DNA from: Cardiocondyla obscurior | Taxonomy: Eukaryota; Arthropoda; Insecta; Hymenoptera; Formicidae | Direction of reading: 5' to 3' | DNA: 64,000 nt | NCBI RefSeq assembly: GCF_019399895.1 | Contig: NC_091889.1 | Coordinates: forward strand, 2,166,501-2,230,500 | In this document: positions 10,098 through 21,618 of the stretch, piece after piece | How the letters are laid out: every line of letters begins with the position of its first letter | How positions within the stretch are numbered: the first letter of the stretch is position 1 | The notes under the pieces: model-generated | What the model was told of the DNA's origin: nothing | The model's database searches: none | What the model saw: the letters and a program-made list of their open reading frames with translations, nothing else | Translations under genes and position numbers: made by a program

Positions 10098-10719
10098 AGC
10101 ACAGTAGGACTCTCGTTTTCGATGGCGTAGCGTGCGGTTATGTGATTGTAGTGTGCTTGCTGAGAGAAGGTTGTAGAGAGTTTAAAAGGTATTTGAGAGA
10201 GGTGAAGTAGCTCAGATGAGAGGGAACAGTAGGTTGAGAAAAGGGGATTGGAGGGAAAGGTGGGTAAGGAAAAAAAAGGGAAGATTTAAGGAAATTTGGT
10301 AGTGAGGTGTTTGGAGGTTAGGAAGGCACTGGAGGAGTGACAAAAGAAGTGAATTAGAGCAAAGGAACAGGGAAGGAGGAGATAAAGTTAGACAAAAGAA
10401 AAGGTTAAATAAAAGGAGTTTTTTGAAAAAAAGAGGTTAAGGAAAAGAGAAAGTAAGGGAAAGAAAGCGGACAGGGAGAAAAGATGGAAATTAAGGAAAT
10501 TCAGGGTGAGAAATTTTGAGGTTAGGAAGAGAGTGACAGTGTTATATTGATAGAGTGGAAGAACAAAGGAGTGGAAGGAAGGGAAAGGGGGAGGATAGAT
10601 AAGAGAACAAAAAGTGACAGGGAAAGAATAATAGAAAAATGAATGAAGAAGTAAAAGAAGAAGAAAAAAGGTTGGTGAAATGGAGTAAGAGGAGGGAGGG
10701 AAATTGAAGAATGAAGAGG
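10098..10719 (+). mobile_element. Purine-rich LINE, 5' segment
   Basis: A strongly A/G-biased plus strand continues, across three insertions, to 21345. The segment begins after the mariner arm and is cut at 10719 by a solo LTR. It probably represents the 5' UTR and the start of ORF1, but stops in all frames prevent a defined product. Confidence 0.55.
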
Positions 10720-11322
10720 TGTATTTGTCGGGGCTCGTGTGGTCTGTCCGTGCGACGTCCGTCGCTTCGCAGGAGATGATGGGTGCGAATAAATGTGACT
10801 CAAGCCCTCGACTGAATTATAGGTGTATTTATAATTCGGAATGAGCCTCTCACAAACGAGAGATATGCGCGTTGGAGACACCTAGGTCAGCCCGCCGCTG
10901 ACCAGCCGTCCGGAGGCCGGATCCGTCGTCAATATGAAATCGCGTGCCCGAAGGCTTACAGAAACTTGTGTGAAAATTTTAGAGCGAATTGTCCCTCGGA
11001 CCCGCCGCGTCGTTTTTATAGTTATTCTCCCGCACGGTCGTTCGCTTTTCCCTCGTCATTAGTGACGTCGTTGCTACGTCACGCGTTCGAAATTTTTCTT
11101 TGTCTCAGCGGTGAGACGTTACCGAAAAACGGTTAACCCCTTTGTTTGTTGCGTGCGGGAACGGTTTTTTACCACAACACAGCTGACTCATCAGCCTGTT
11201 GTGTACTCGTCGTGTTATTATTTCTCGCTATTTTTAAACAACTAAGTTCGCTCGTGGTCAATTACGTTACATTTTAGATTATAATTTTATTTAATTTTTG
11301 GGCTTATTTCGCTTCCCGAACA
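10720..11322. mobile_element. Solo LTR, family 2
   Basis: The segment TGTATTTGTC...CCCGAACA (603 bp) is flanked by the 5-bp direct repeat AGAGG (10715-10719 and 11323-11327). Purine-rich LINE sequence lies on both sides while the segment itself is of balanced composition. No pol is associated. Confidence 0.8.
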
Positions 11323-11723
11323 AGAGGAAAAGTTAAAAAAGAAACTGGGAAGGCCAACTAAGGTAGAAAGTTTAATGAGGGAAAGAGCGAATAGTCTTTC
11401 AATTATGCATTATATGCAGAAAGGAGAGAAAAGGAAGAATAGACTAAAAGGAGGAATAGAGCAAGGGGTTTTAGAAAGATTGAGAAAGAATATTAGAATT
11501 GGGAAGTCGCCAGTAAAAGGAAAGGACGGGAGGCAGGATAAGAAAGGAGTGGAAACGGGGGAGAAAACAAGGAAAGGTTTAAAATGGCGATGAAAAAAAT
11601 GAAAAGTGGTTTTGCGAAGATAGAGGCGCAGATAGAGGAAATAAGAGAATGTAAAACAGATAAAGAAGGAAGTAGAAAATTTGAAAAAATTATGAAATAA
11701 AGAAAAGATAGGGATAAACAGGA
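11323..11723 (+). pseudogene. Purine-rich LINE, ORF1-region fragment
   Basis: The plus-strand frame 11375-11593 is Lys/Glu/Arg-rich, as in ORF1 proteins of this LINE type, and starts after GRPTKVESLMRERA-like text. No zinc knuckle is visible. It is cut at 11723 by the gypsy element and resumes at 16692. Confidence 0.5.
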
Positions 11724-11997
11724 TGTTGTGTATTTTCTTGAAATGGCGAGTGGAATCGCGCAAATAAAAGATTCGGTGAAAAGACTACTATTGTATTTAT
11801 TATTATTATTGGCAGCGGATTGTGCGATCTATCTCCGTGCTAGATCGCCAGTACACTGGCGAACAAAAGAAGATGCGCGAGCAGGGAGATAATCCCTACT
11901 GATCCATAATCATATATATAATAAGAATACTGATGCATTAATTCAGCAGGGCCGCACGCAAAGATTAATAATATACTTATAATAGAAATACATAACA
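11724..11997 (-). repeat. 3' LTR of gypsy element 1
   Basis: TGTTGTGTATTT...AATACATAACA, 274 bp, the same length as its partner at 16418-16691. It is the 3' LTR because the genes run on the minus strand. Confidence 0.97.
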
Positions 11998-12011
11998 ACT
12001 TTTCCCTCTGT
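11998..12011 (-). promoter_or_regulatory. Polypurine tract of gypsy element 1
   Basis: Read on the minus strand, AGAGGGAAAAGT lies directly against the 3' LTR, the place where plus-strand DNA synthesis is primed in LTR elements. Confidence 0.75.
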
Positions 12012-12061
12012 AATCTTAAAATTACATTAATTACTAAAACGCTGAAATTTTGAACTGAAGC

Positions 12062-13601
12062 TTAAAAGGGGGAGGAAAAGTCAATGCCGTATCTTTCAGG
12101 AGGTTTGCGAATTCTTTGCGGGCGGGCGAGTTCTGGTTCCATATCGGATAGGGGAGATTGAAAAGCAGGTGTATGTGGAGAAGGTGTCTGAGAAGACGAT
12201 GTAGGTGAGTGAGGGGTACGTGCGGAAGGTGTACGAGTCGGCGAAGAATATGTGGATGAAGTACATGAACGGGCAGTTTCCTCTCCCTCTATATCGCTTA
12301 TTATTATAATAGATGGTTCACGGCTATTATTAACAGCTGTGCGAGCAATTGAATCATCAAGGGCATAGTTCGTAGGTGTCGCAGGATTTGATGTCATCTT
12401 ATCATTATGTTTGTCTTGAGGTGGAGGATTATGATCCAGAACGGTAGCATGGTCAAGGTTGGATCCGATTGCCTTGATTTGATCAAGATGACGTTTCCAA
12501 AGACGTCCATCATTTAATTTTATCTGGTAGTGTAATTTTCCAATACGCTTAAATATACTACCGAAACGCCATTTCACATTTTTACTTAAGAAATCTCTTA
12601 CAATAACTTGATCTCCCGTTTTAAATTCTCTTATAGGTATAGTATTACTAGGAGAAGATGTTTCTTTATCCGTATCTAATTTTGGGAATATGAAATCCAG
12701 TCTGCTTCGTAATTTTCTATTGACCATCGCTTCAGCGGGTGATTTATTTAATTCCGGGTGTGGCGTTATTCTGTAATAAAAGAGAAATTTTTGCAGACTA
12801 GTTTTAATATTACTATTAGAAAAATTTAATTTACGCATTGCTTGCTTAAAGGTTTGAACGAATCTTTTCGCAAGACCGTTTGTCGCAGGATTATACGGAG
12901 CGGTACGTTTGTGAATAATACCGTTTTGTTTAAGAAAATCTTGAAATTCCTGAGCAATAAACGTTCTGCCATTGTCGGAGACTAAAACGTACGGAAGGCC
13001 AAAACGAGCAAAAGTCTCTCTACATTTATGAATAGTATTTAATGCCAACATATTCTTCATAATGTATACTTCCGGCCATTTAGTGTAGGGCCTCGATTAA
13101 AATTAAGAAAACATGTCCCATGAAAGTGCCAGCAAAATCGACGTAAACGCGTTCAAACTGTTTTGACGCGGGTTCCCAATGATGCTTAAGATGATTATTT
13201 GGATTATTAGTGAAGGTTAGGCAAGCCGAACAATTTTTAGTAATTTCTTCGATATCTTTATCAATCTGCGGCCACCAGCAGAAATTTCTGCTTAATTGTT
13301 TTATTCGTACAGTGCCAAAATGGCCGGAATGTAATTCTTGCAATACTTTACGCCTTAATGTTTGCGGAATAACAACTCTTTCTTTTCTTAAAATTATTCT
13401 GTCTTGTAATGCAAATTTACCATTCAAATAACCAAGAGGAACTAAACTTTTACCGGAGGATAAATTTTGCCGAATTTTAAGAATTGTATTATCTCGATAT
13501 GTCTCGGAGCGAATATCTTTTGCCGTTATGGATAATATTTCTATATTTTTAATTTTAAAAACGTCTACTGTATCGAAGTCCCCGGCTTTAGTTTCCGGCA
13601 A
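12062..13601 (-). pseudogene. Integrase of gypsy element 1
   Basis: The integrase is in two frames (13601-13080 and 13060-12062) because of a frameshift near 13070. Upstream is a zinc-binding region with HSGHFG and CSACL. The core then starts VYVDFAG (first Asp) and LVSDNGRTF (second Asp). The third catalytic residue is lost: the motif reads TNGLAKRF with AAA (Lys) where the family has Glu. A C-terminal region with RFGSIFKRIGKLHYQI follows, then a Ser/Pro/Thr-rich tail and RPQRIRKPPERYG near the end, typical of K02A2.6-like gypsy elements. The reaction (strand transfer of element DNA) should be abolished. Confidence 0.92.
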
Positions 13602-13649
13602 GGGTAATCGAGAAAGTCCATCAGCGTTATAGTGTAATGCGGATTTCCG

Positions 13650-14293
13650 ATATTTAATGTCAAAATTAAAAGCTTGAAGAAAAACTGATTAGTGCTGCAT
13701 ACGAAGGGCACTATAAGTTGGAATACCTTTTATCGGGTTGAAAATATGTGCCAATGCTTATGGTCCGTTAAAAGAGTAAAATGATTTCCATATAAATACT
13801 GATGGAATTTCTTGATTCCAAAAACAATAGCAAACGCCTCTTTGTCAATTTGAGCGTACTTTTTCTGGGTTGCAGTTAAAGAATTTGAGGCGTATTGTAT
13901 AACACGTTCCGAGCCATCCGGAAGAACGTGTGATAGTACTGCACTTACCCCGTACGAGCTAGCATCTACGGCGAGTATCAGGGGTAGCTTAGGGTCAAAA
14001 GGAATTAAAATTTTGTTGTTTCCGAATTCGATCTTAATATTTTTAAAAGCTTTCTCACATTCTTTTGACCATCTAAAGGGAGTATTCTTTTGTAATAAAG
14101 TATTCAACGAATGTAATTTGTCGCTTAAATTTGAAATAAAACGGCCGTAGTAATTTACGAGTCCAAGAAAAGCTCGTAATTGCGTAAGATTAGCGGGTCT
14201 AGGCATTTTTTGTACCGCTTCAATTTTAGCAGGTTCCTTACATATTCCTTTCTTACTGATAATGTATCCGCAGTAAGCAATTTGTTTTTTCAA
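13650..14293 (-). pseudogene. RT connection and RNase H domain of gypsy element 1
   Basis: The frame opens with YCGYIISKKGI and LRAFLGLVNYYGRF, the thumb/connection region. LILAVDASSYGVSAVLSH follows, with the first RNase H aspartate, then YAQIDKEAFAIVFGI (Glu) and LLTDHK (Asp). The frame breaks near 13730 shortly before the end of RNase H. RNase H removes the RNA strand after first-strand synthesis. Confidence 0.9.
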
Positions 14294-14299
14294 AAAAAG

Positions 14300-15118
14300 A
14301 ACTTTTATCGAAATTAATGCGTATGTTATGTTCCGATAATCGTTTTAAAACTGCTTCAAGCCTGCTTCAAATCTTTCAAGATGCTGCTTCAAATCTTTTC
14401 CGGCAATTCTAATATCATCTAAGAAAACTGCTACCCCAGGTATTCCTCGTAAAATGCATTCAATTGTTCGTTGCCAAATGGCCGGTGCTAATGCTACACC
14501 ATATATTAATCGGTTACACTTATATAAACCTTTTTGAGTACTTAAAGTAAGAATATCGCAATCTTCTTTCGCAAGAGGTAATTGTAGATACGCTTGTGTC
14601 AAATCAATTTTTGAAAATATCGTACTACCAGACATTGAGGACAATAATTCCTCAATAGTAGGTAATGGGTGCTCATCAATAACTAGAGCTGGATTAACTG
14701 TAATACTAAAATCCCCGCAGATTCTAACATCTCCATTCTTTATTAATACGGGAACGATCGGGGTTGCCCATCTTGCTGAATTAACTTTTTCTATAATACC
14801 GGCTTCCTCCATACGATCTAATTCTTTTTCGACTTTTTCCATTAATTTAAAAGGAACTGTACGATATTTGATAAACACTGGCTCTGTGTTAGGTTTTACT
14901 TTTAAATGAGCCTGAAAATTTTTAATAAACGCGAAGTTTTTGCTCAAAACATTATTATATTTTTGGAACAACCCCGTTAAGTGCTTTTGTTTGGCATCTT
15001 CAAGAAGATTAATATCTCCGACATTTTCTAAACTTTCTTTAATATTTGCCAAAACTTTCAGTTGTTTAATCCATTCACGACCCAATAAAGAACTTCTATC
15101 GTAATGAACGACATACAT
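14300..15118 (-). pseudogene. Reverse transcriptase of gypsy element 1
   Basis: Palm and finger motifs are in order: WATPIVPVLIKNGDVRICGD, then FSKIDLTQAYLQLPL (first Asp), then APAIWQRTIE, then VAVFLDDIRI (the two-aspartate active site in its FLDD form). The frame breaks near 14343 before the thumb. The catalytic residues themselves are intact. Confidence 0.93.
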
Positions 15119-15152
15119 ATTTAGAATCTTAATTTCATTTAAATTTTTAATC

Positions 15153-15398
15153 TTAACTTGAACATAACCCAGTGGTATTTTTCTTACAATTTTTTTTACA
15201 ATAAGAGCACAATTTTAAAGTAGTATCAAAAATTTGAAGATTGGGAAATGTATTCCGCAACCATTTGTGGCTTACCAGAGTAACAGCTAAGCCACAATCC
15301 ACGTCAAAAGTAATTCGTCGATTTTCAACGTAAAGCGGAACTAAGAACTTTGCCCTATGTTCAAAATGCTCGTCTTTAATAGAAAATACTTCCTCCAA
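15153..15398 (-). pseudogene. Aspartic protease remnant of gypsy element 1
   Basis: FLVPLYVENRRITFDVDCG places the protease active site at the expected position before RT. The Asp is followed by Cys-Gly rather than Thr/Ser-Gly, so the enzyme is probably impaired. A frameshift near 15180 separates it from RT. Confidence 0.75.
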
Positions 15399-15419
15399 TA
15401 AATTGGCATGACCAGTCTT

Positions 15420-16281
15420 TTTGCAAACTTTTTATGAATGCCCAAAGCCGCCGCATTGTTTACATTTAATCGTTCGAGGGACAGTACAACTGGTCGCGTA
15501 ATGACTTTGTCCACATCTAAAACAAATGACATTATTAGTATTTCTTACAGGTAAACGCTTATCATTAGGAAAATTCGAACGCTTTGTTAATTTGGACGTT
15601 TCTTTTCGTGACCCAGGGTGTTTGGTTTCTTGATTTCCTTTGACTGGTCGTCGTTTAGAGCCAGATCCTACGTAGTTGACAGCAGTTTCGAGAGGGTTCT
15701 CCTCCTTAAGTTTGTTGACTCCTTTTTCCGCTAACTCCATTCCACAAGCGATTTTTAATGCCTTATTCTTGATAAGGTCGACTGTTTCCAAAAGTCTAGA
15801 TTGAATTCGATGATTTCTTAGGCCAACGACGAACTGATTTCGAAGCTCCGTTGGTAAATACTCTCCAAATTTACAGTGTAAGGAAAGTTTTTAAAGCGCT
15901 GCCATGTAATCTTGCACATAATCTTCTGGATGTTGCATTCTTTTGCGAAAGATGTAAATCTCAGCGATTTCAAGAGGTTCCGGTGCGTAAAATTCTTTTA
16001 ATTTTTCGACAAGTACACTATAAGATTGAATATACGGGTCGACAGAATCTAGGCGGTCACTTAAAATTCCAAAAGCTTCAACTCCTACGAAATGTAGTAA
16101 GTAAGCTGACCTGTCAGATTCCTGGATTTTAAAAACTTTGAAAGCTCTTTCCAAACGTTGAAGCCAACGATCCATGGTTTTGACGAGTAGGGTCGTAAAC
16201 GTCAATTTGCATTGGATTTGTAATTGCGACTCTTTGCACCGGAATAGTCCCCGCAGTAGAAGGTAAGTGTTGAGTCGTCAT
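15420..16281 (-). pseudogene. Gag of gypsy element 1
   Basis: The likely start ATG is at 16281-16279 (MTTQHLPSTAG). A frameshift near 16200 leads into DRWLQRLERAFKVF, a gypsy gag signature, and a further break near 15890 leads to the nucleocapsid part. One zinc knuckle is CFRCGQSHYATSC; a second, CKQCGGFGHS, is cut by a stop. Gag forms the particle and binds genomic RNA. Confidence 0.85.
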
Positions 16282-16404
16282 TATAAATTCTCTTTGTCTT
16301 TGTTATCTTAAAAAGGGGAAGGTGCTGAGATAACGTGTGACAAGAAGAAAGCTTCTAGAAATTTACGCGTAATTTTGCTGATTTGAGTTTTTTTTTTTTT
16401 TAAA

Positions 16405-16415
16405 CCTCGTCGCCA
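16405..16415 (-). promoter_or_regulatory. Primer-binding site of gypsy element 1
   Basis: TGGCGACGAGG (minus strand) begins two bases inside the 5' LTR. It resembles the tRNA-Arg-type primer sites of some insect gypsy elements, but the match was made from memory and the tRNA identity is uncertain. Confidence 0.6.
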
Positions 16416-16417
16416 AT

Positions 16418-16691
16418 TGTTGTGTATTTTCTTGAAATGGCGAGTGGAATCGCGCAAATAAAAGATTCCTTGAAAAGACTACTATTGTATTTATTATTAT
16501 TATTGGCAGCGGAGTGTGCGATCTATCTCCGTGCTAGATCGCCAGTACACTGGCGAACAAAAGAAGATGCGCAAGCAGGGAGATAATCCCTACTCATCCA
16601 TAATCATATATATAATAAGAATGCTGATGCATTAATTCAACAGGGCCGCACGCAAAGATTAATAATATACTTATAATAGAAATACATAACA
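16418..16691 (-). repeat. 5' LTR of gypsy element 1
   Basis: 274 bp, nearly identical to 11724-11997, with the same TGTTGTG...CATAACA ends. Confidence 0.97.
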
Positions 16692-18245
16692 CAGGAGAAT
16701 TGAAGATTTGGGAAAGAAAATGAAGGAGAAAAGGGATGGGAGAAGCAGGTAGGAAAGCCAGCGGAGGAAATAAGATGGAGAGTAATGAGTTTGGAGAAAA
16801 GAACGAGAATGCTAGAATTACAAAAAAAATGAGAAAGAAAAGAGTAAAGAAAGAATAATATGATTATAAGAAGGATAAAAATTAAAGAAGAGAAAAAAGT
16901 GGCATTAAGAGAGTAGGTAAAAAAGATTTGGAGTTATATGGATATGGAGGATATGGAATGGTATGGATAAAACTAGAAAATTTTATGGATAAAGTAGAAC
17001 TGATGAAGGGGAAAGAAAAATTGAAAGATAGGTCAAAATAGTTGGGGGACGATTTAACGGAGTATGAGAGAAAAGTGGAGTGGATAATAAAAACGGAAGC
17101 TGAAAAATTGAGAAGAGAAGGAAAGCAGGTTAAAATAGGAAATAAGAAGTTATGGATAAACAAGGAATTTTGGATATGGGATGATTTTAAGGAAGAATTG
17201 AAAAAAATGGGAAGAGATAAAAAATCTGGAGGGAAGGAAAGGAGAGTTAAGGAGAGGGAGAGTAGATATAAGTAATATAAGTTTTTGAAAGAAGGTAGTG
17301 AAAGGGAAGGGGGATAATAGTAAGCGAAAAAAAAAGAGACTGATAAAAAAGGAAAAAGAGAAAATGAGAAAGAAATAGTGAGAAAGGATAGGATAATAAA
17401 AATTGGCTTTTGTAATGTAGCAGGGTTAGAAAAGAAAGATAATGATTTTTGGTGAAGTGTGGAAGAGTGGAATGTAGTGTTTATGTGTAAAACATGGTTA
17501 CAAGAAAGGGGGTAAGAAAGAATTAAGATTAACCTGCCAAAGGGGTATGAGTGGTTATGTAAGGTGGCGAAGAAGAAGAACAAGAAAGGCAGGGCGATAG
17601 GAAGAATGATATTGGGATGGAAGGAAAATCTGAAAGGAGAAAAGGAGATGCTGTTCGAGGAAAAAAAAAGAATATTCGGGATAAAAATAGGGAGTGGTAA
17701 GGTGAAGTGGAAAATAGCAGGAGTATATGTAAATGGAAATTTAGAAAAAATGACAGAAACCATGAGGATATAAATGATAGAAAAAAAAGAAGGTATAAGA
17801 TATTTGATAGAGGGGGGGGGATTTTAACATAAAAACGGGGTGAAAGGGGGTTTATGAAATGAAAATGTGGACTAAAGGGGATGAAGTGGAATAGGAAGTC
17901 AAAAGATCACAAGATAACAAGTGAAAGCAAGAAGTTTTGTAAATGTCTGGAGGAGGTGGGATGGGGTATAATAAATGGATGTATAATGGGAGATGAGGAA
18001 AGGGAGTGGACATACACAGGAGGAAGGGGGAATACAGTAATTGACTATGTGATTAGTGAGGTAGGGACAAAAAAAGAAATAATAGAAATAAAGGTGGGGG
18101 TGGAGACAGATTCAGATTATCAACCTTTAATAGTAACAGCAAAGGGGGGGGGGAGGAAGAATAAGGATAGGTAAGAGAAGGAAAGAGAAAAAATTAAGGA
18201 TAAAGTGGGAGGAGGAAGAAAGGAGGATTTTTGAGAAAGAATTTA
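16692..18245 (+). pseudogene. Purine-rich LINE, ORF1 end and endonuclease region
   Basis: After the gypsy insertion the purine-rich LINE resumes. From about 17400 the frame (with stops) reads IGFCNVAG...FW...EEWNVVFMCKTWL, an apurinic endonuclease-type N-terminus. At 17881-18174 the endonuclease C-terminus appears: EREWTYTGGRGNTVIDYVIS, then DSDYQPLIV, where family members have Ser-Asp-His; here His has become Tyr. Before 17400 lies Lys/Glu-rich ORF1 or linker sequence. At least one stop replaces a Trp expected in the family. Confidence 0.75.
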
Positions 18246-18864
18246 TGTTCGTAAAACTATATGAAGTTATTTTACATTATTATGTACAATATTTATGCAC
18301 AGAAACATGAGGAGATCAATAGATTTTAATTAGAATACGCAAAACACATCTTTTATAATGAAGCGATCGCCGCTCACGCTCTATTTACGTGACGTTGCAC
18401 GTGTCCGCTAAATACCGCACTGGACGTAAGTTCAGTTGAGTTGAGAAGCACAATGAGTCCACAAATAAGAGAACACAAAATTATATTAATCGCGTGTGAG
18501 TCTACTATCTGACTTTGAGTATCACTGAACCTCTTGGCGTTGATGAGATGACACTGGTGATGTACCTGTAGTTTACGCTGAGTTGCTTCTTCTTATAAGT
18601 TGAAAAAGCCTACAATTTTAACTGAGTAACTTCCGTTGAGTCGTCCAAATCGCCAATGTAAGTCTTGAGTTACACAATTCGCGCACATGTTATCACATTG
18701 AGTGCCAACGTACAATTGCCGGCACCTGAATTGGCATCGAGCGGACGGAACACGAAAGCGCCGCTAATCGATCAACGGATCAATCAGAAATCAATTGGCG
18801 CTGCCGTGCGCCCATGAAGTGCTGCCGCTGGTGGGTGCGGTACATTTAATTGCATTATTATACA
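18246..18864. mobile_element. Solo LTR, family 3
   Basis: The segment starts TGTTCGTAAAAC and ends TTATTATACA, with 5-bp duplication ATTTA (18241-18245 and 18865-18869). Composition is balanced and unlike the purine-rich LINE on both sides. An alternative right end at GGTACA with duplication TTTA (18847) cannot be excluded. Confidence 0.65.
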
Positions 18865-18869
18865 ATTTA

Positions 18870-20300
18870 GTAAAAAGAAGAAATAGGGGAGGTGGAAGAA
18901 AGAAGTTGGAAGAGATTAAGTAGCAGGGTGGAGGAAATAAAGAAAGTGGTGAAGATAAAATCGGAAAAGGGAAAAGAGGAGAAGAAAGAGAAGGCAAAGA
19001 AAAAATGGTGAGACGAAAAATGTAGAGTAAGTAAAAGTAAGGTAAGGGAGGAACTGTAGAAGTGGGGAGAGGGAAAAGAAAATGGAAAGTTTTTAAAAAT
19101 AGGAGGAAGTATAAGGAAGTATAAAGAAAGAAGTATAAAAAATTACGTGAGAGAAAGAAGTTAGAGGAAAAAGATAGATGGGAAAGAGAAATAGAAGGGG
19201 CAAAAACAGAAAGAGATGTATGAAAAATTGTAAATAAAAGAAGGAAAAGGAGGAGCGAGATAAAAGAATAGAACAATCATTTTAGAAAAATATTAGGGAG
19301 AATAGAATGGAGAATAGTGGGAGAGGTAGAAAGGGGTAGGAAAAGGGACGAGGAGAAGGATTTAGAAAGGGAGGAATTCGAAAAAGTAATAAGGAAATTG
19401 AGAAAAGGGAAGGCGGCAGGGAGTGATGGTTTAGAAAACGAGATTTAGATTTGGGGAGGAGAGAAAGTTAGGGAGAGATTATGAGAAATATGTACAAAGG
19501 TATAGTGAGGAAAAAAGGATGCCGGGGGAGTGGAAAGAGGGGATAGTAATGCCGGTGCTGAAGAATCGAAGGGGGGATAAGATGGAAGATTATAGAGGGG
19601 TAACGTTGATGCAGACTGCGTACAAGGTTTATGCGTCAATGTTAGCAGAAAGATTAAAGGAGGAGATAGAAGAAAAAGGGATTTTACCGCAGAGTCAGGC
19701 AGGATTCAGCAAGTACATGAGGACAGTGGATCAGATTTTCATTCTGAATTATTTGACGGAAAGGAAGCTGGAAGAAAAAGAAGGGCAATTGGTAATAGCG
19801 TTTATTGATATGAAGGCGGCATTTGACTCAGTGGACAGAAAAAAGTTAGTAGAGGGAATGAAGGAAAGAGGAGTAAGAGAAGGTTTGATAACAAGATCTG
19901 AAGAATGTTTAGAGGAGACGGTGAGCAAGGTTAAAGTAAAAGAAAAAGTAAGAGAAAGATTTTGGACGGTAAAAGGGGTAAGATAGGGTTGTTCGCTTAG
20001 TCCGAGCTTGTTCACATTGTTGCTGGCAGATCTGGACGATAAGATAGAAAGAGGAGGATAGAGTAAAATTAAAATCAAAAGAAGAAAAGTTTACTCGTTG
20101 GCATATATGGACGATATAGCTTTGGTGGCAAAAATTGAAACAAGGATGAAGGAAATGTTGAAAAATTTAGAGGAATACTTGAAGGAAAAGGGCTTGGAGG
20201 TAAATGTGGATAAAACTAAGATTTTAAGATGTAGGAAGAAAGGAGGGAGATGAAAAAAGTTAAAATAGAATTGGAAAGAAAAAGAAATTGAGAAAGTAAA
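18870..20300 (+). pseudogene. Purine-rich LINE, reverse transcriptase
   Basis: Non-LTR reverse transcriptase motifs run in order: KAAGSDGLENEI, MPGEWKEGIVMPVLKNRRGD, AGFSKYMRTVDQIF, IAFIDMKAAFDSVDR (first Asp), GCSLSPSLF, AYMDDIALVAK (active site, 20098-20130), KGLEVNVDKTK. Frames shift repeatedly. Several in-frame stops fall where the family has Trp: 19446-19448 TAG, and the series near 19487-19510 with TGA, TAG and TGA. Target-primed reverse transcription would be its role; it is dead. Confidence 0.88.
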
Positions 20301-21345
20301 AAGTTTTAAGTATTTGTGATATACGATAGTGAGAAGCGGAGATTAAACGAAGCATGTAATAGAAAAGGTTAAAAAAACGACAAGAGTAATGGGTCAGATA
20401 TGGTGTATAGGGAAAAGGAAATTTGGAAAAAACTGGGGGAGAAGAATATCGTTATTTGACAAATTGGTTTGGACGGTGGTAAATTATAGAGTAGAGATAT
20501 GGGGGTAGAAAGAAAGGGGGAAGGTAGAGAGATTGCAGGATAGATATCTGAGGTGGATATTGGGGTAAAGAGAAATGTACCAGGTAATATGGTAAGAGAG
20601 GAATTACAGAGAGAAAAATTAAAAGGAAAAGCAGGTATGAGAGCGTGGAAATATAAGATAAGATTGGAGGAAGGGAGAGGGAGAGAATTAGCGAAATGGT
20701 GCTGGGAGGATATGAAAGAATGGGCGAGAGAAGGAAAAGCGAGTGGAAAATAGGGAAAAGAAAGGAAAAAGTTTTTTGAAAAAACAGAATAGTCATTAAA
20801 AAAAGTGGAGGAAAAGAGAATAAGGAAGGAAATCAATAGGGAAAACTTAGTAGTAAAAGATAAGGAATTACAAAGAGAGGAGAGGTGGGAAAAGATAAAT
20901 AAATCAAGGTTTAACAAATATTATGAAAAAGTGAAAAGAGAAGGAATACCGGAATATTAAAAGAAGGGTTGGAAAGAAGAAAGATGGAAAAGGATAGCGA
21001 GGTTTAGATTAGGAGAAGGGATGAGAGATAACAGATATTGGGAAAGTGATGAAAATAAAAAATGTAGAATATGTAAAAAAGAGGAAGAGACATAGAAACA
21101 AGTCAGAATGTATAGACTGGGGGATAGAAAGGAGCTGGGAGGAAGTAGTAGAAAACATTTTAAGTAAAGAAGGAAAAGGAGAAAAATGCTTAAAAAAATT
21201 AGAAGAGACAAAGAAAAAAATTGAGGTAAATGGAAGTGTAAATGAAGAAAGAGTACAAAAAAAATAAGAAGAGAAAAGCGTCGGAAGGGGGGGGGGTCCA
21301 AGGAATAAGAGAGATGAATGAAAAAAGAAGGATGAGTGAAATCGT
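20301..21345 (+). pseudogene. Purine-rich LINE, 3' domain with zinc-binding motif
   Basis: After RT the frame continues through text such as RLQDRYLRWILG (20530 region) to ARFRLGEGMRDNRYW at about 20998-21040 and then CRICKKEEET, the usual C-terminal cysteine motif of this LINE group. Purine-rich sequence ends near 21345. No poly(A) tail is visible. Stops again include TAG in place of Trp (near 20507). Confidence 0.75.
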
Positions 21346-21360
21346 ATGGTGTTCATATTA

Positions 21361-21460
21361 TTATGAAGTCGTTGTAGCGCAACGACTAACGGTGCGACTC
21401 GTAATCTGACTGCAATACAAATTCGAGTTTGGTTCTCGTTTTGTACTTTTTTTTTTTTAA
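21361..21460 (+). repeat. tRNA-derived SINE head
   Basis: GTTGTAGCGCAACGACTAAC...GTAATCTGACTGCAAT is the same head as the minus-strand copy at 7385-7480, followed by a T-rich tail with a TTGCACATG-like block at about 21555. A-box and B-box-like segments suggest past pol III transcription. Confidence 0.6.
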
Positions 21461-21618
21461 TAATACCATGTACAACGAGGAATCACATTATTTTATAAAT
21501 ATACATTGGTATTGTAAAATAACAATTTATTTATAAAAAATATGATTTCTCTTTGCACATGATCTACAGGATGGACGGGATAAGCAAAAGGGAAAAAAAA
21601 GAACAAAAAAGAAGCATT

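Larger units (their letters stand above)
11724..16691 (-). mobile_element. Ty3/gypsy retrotransposon 1, full length
   Basis: Two 274-bp LTRs (11724-11997 and 16418-16691) bound the element, and a 5-bp duplication CAGGA (11719-11723 and 16692-16696) flanks it. The minus-strand order is gag, CCHC, protease, RT, RNase H, integrase: the Ty3/gypsy order. The two LTRs differ at only a handful of positions (for example 11780 region GTG against CTT), so insertion is more recent than the decay of the host LINE. Multiple frameshifts and a lost integrase glutamate make it non-autonomous. No envelope gene follows integrase. Confidence 0.97.

Noticed and set aside
10522..10881. 119-residue minus-strand open frame
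   Set aside because: It straddles the boundary between the LINE and a solo LTR, so it cannot be one gene. It is Ser/Leu/Phe-rich antisense of purine-rich DNA.
16882..17763. Long minus-strand open frame rich in Ser, Phe, Pro, Leu
   Set aside because: It is the complement of the purine-rich LINE, whose pyrimidine-rich antisense strand rarely contains stops. The LINE endonuclease is on the plus strand.
18791..21356. Several Phe/Ser/Leu-rich minus-strand open frames
   Set aside because: Same antisense effect of the purine-rich LINE. The plus strand holds the recognisable RT motifs.
21361..21450. Functional tRNA gene
   Set aside because: Only box-like elements are present. The sequence cannot form a full cloverleaf, ends in a T-rich SINE tail and has a diverged inverted relative at 7385.
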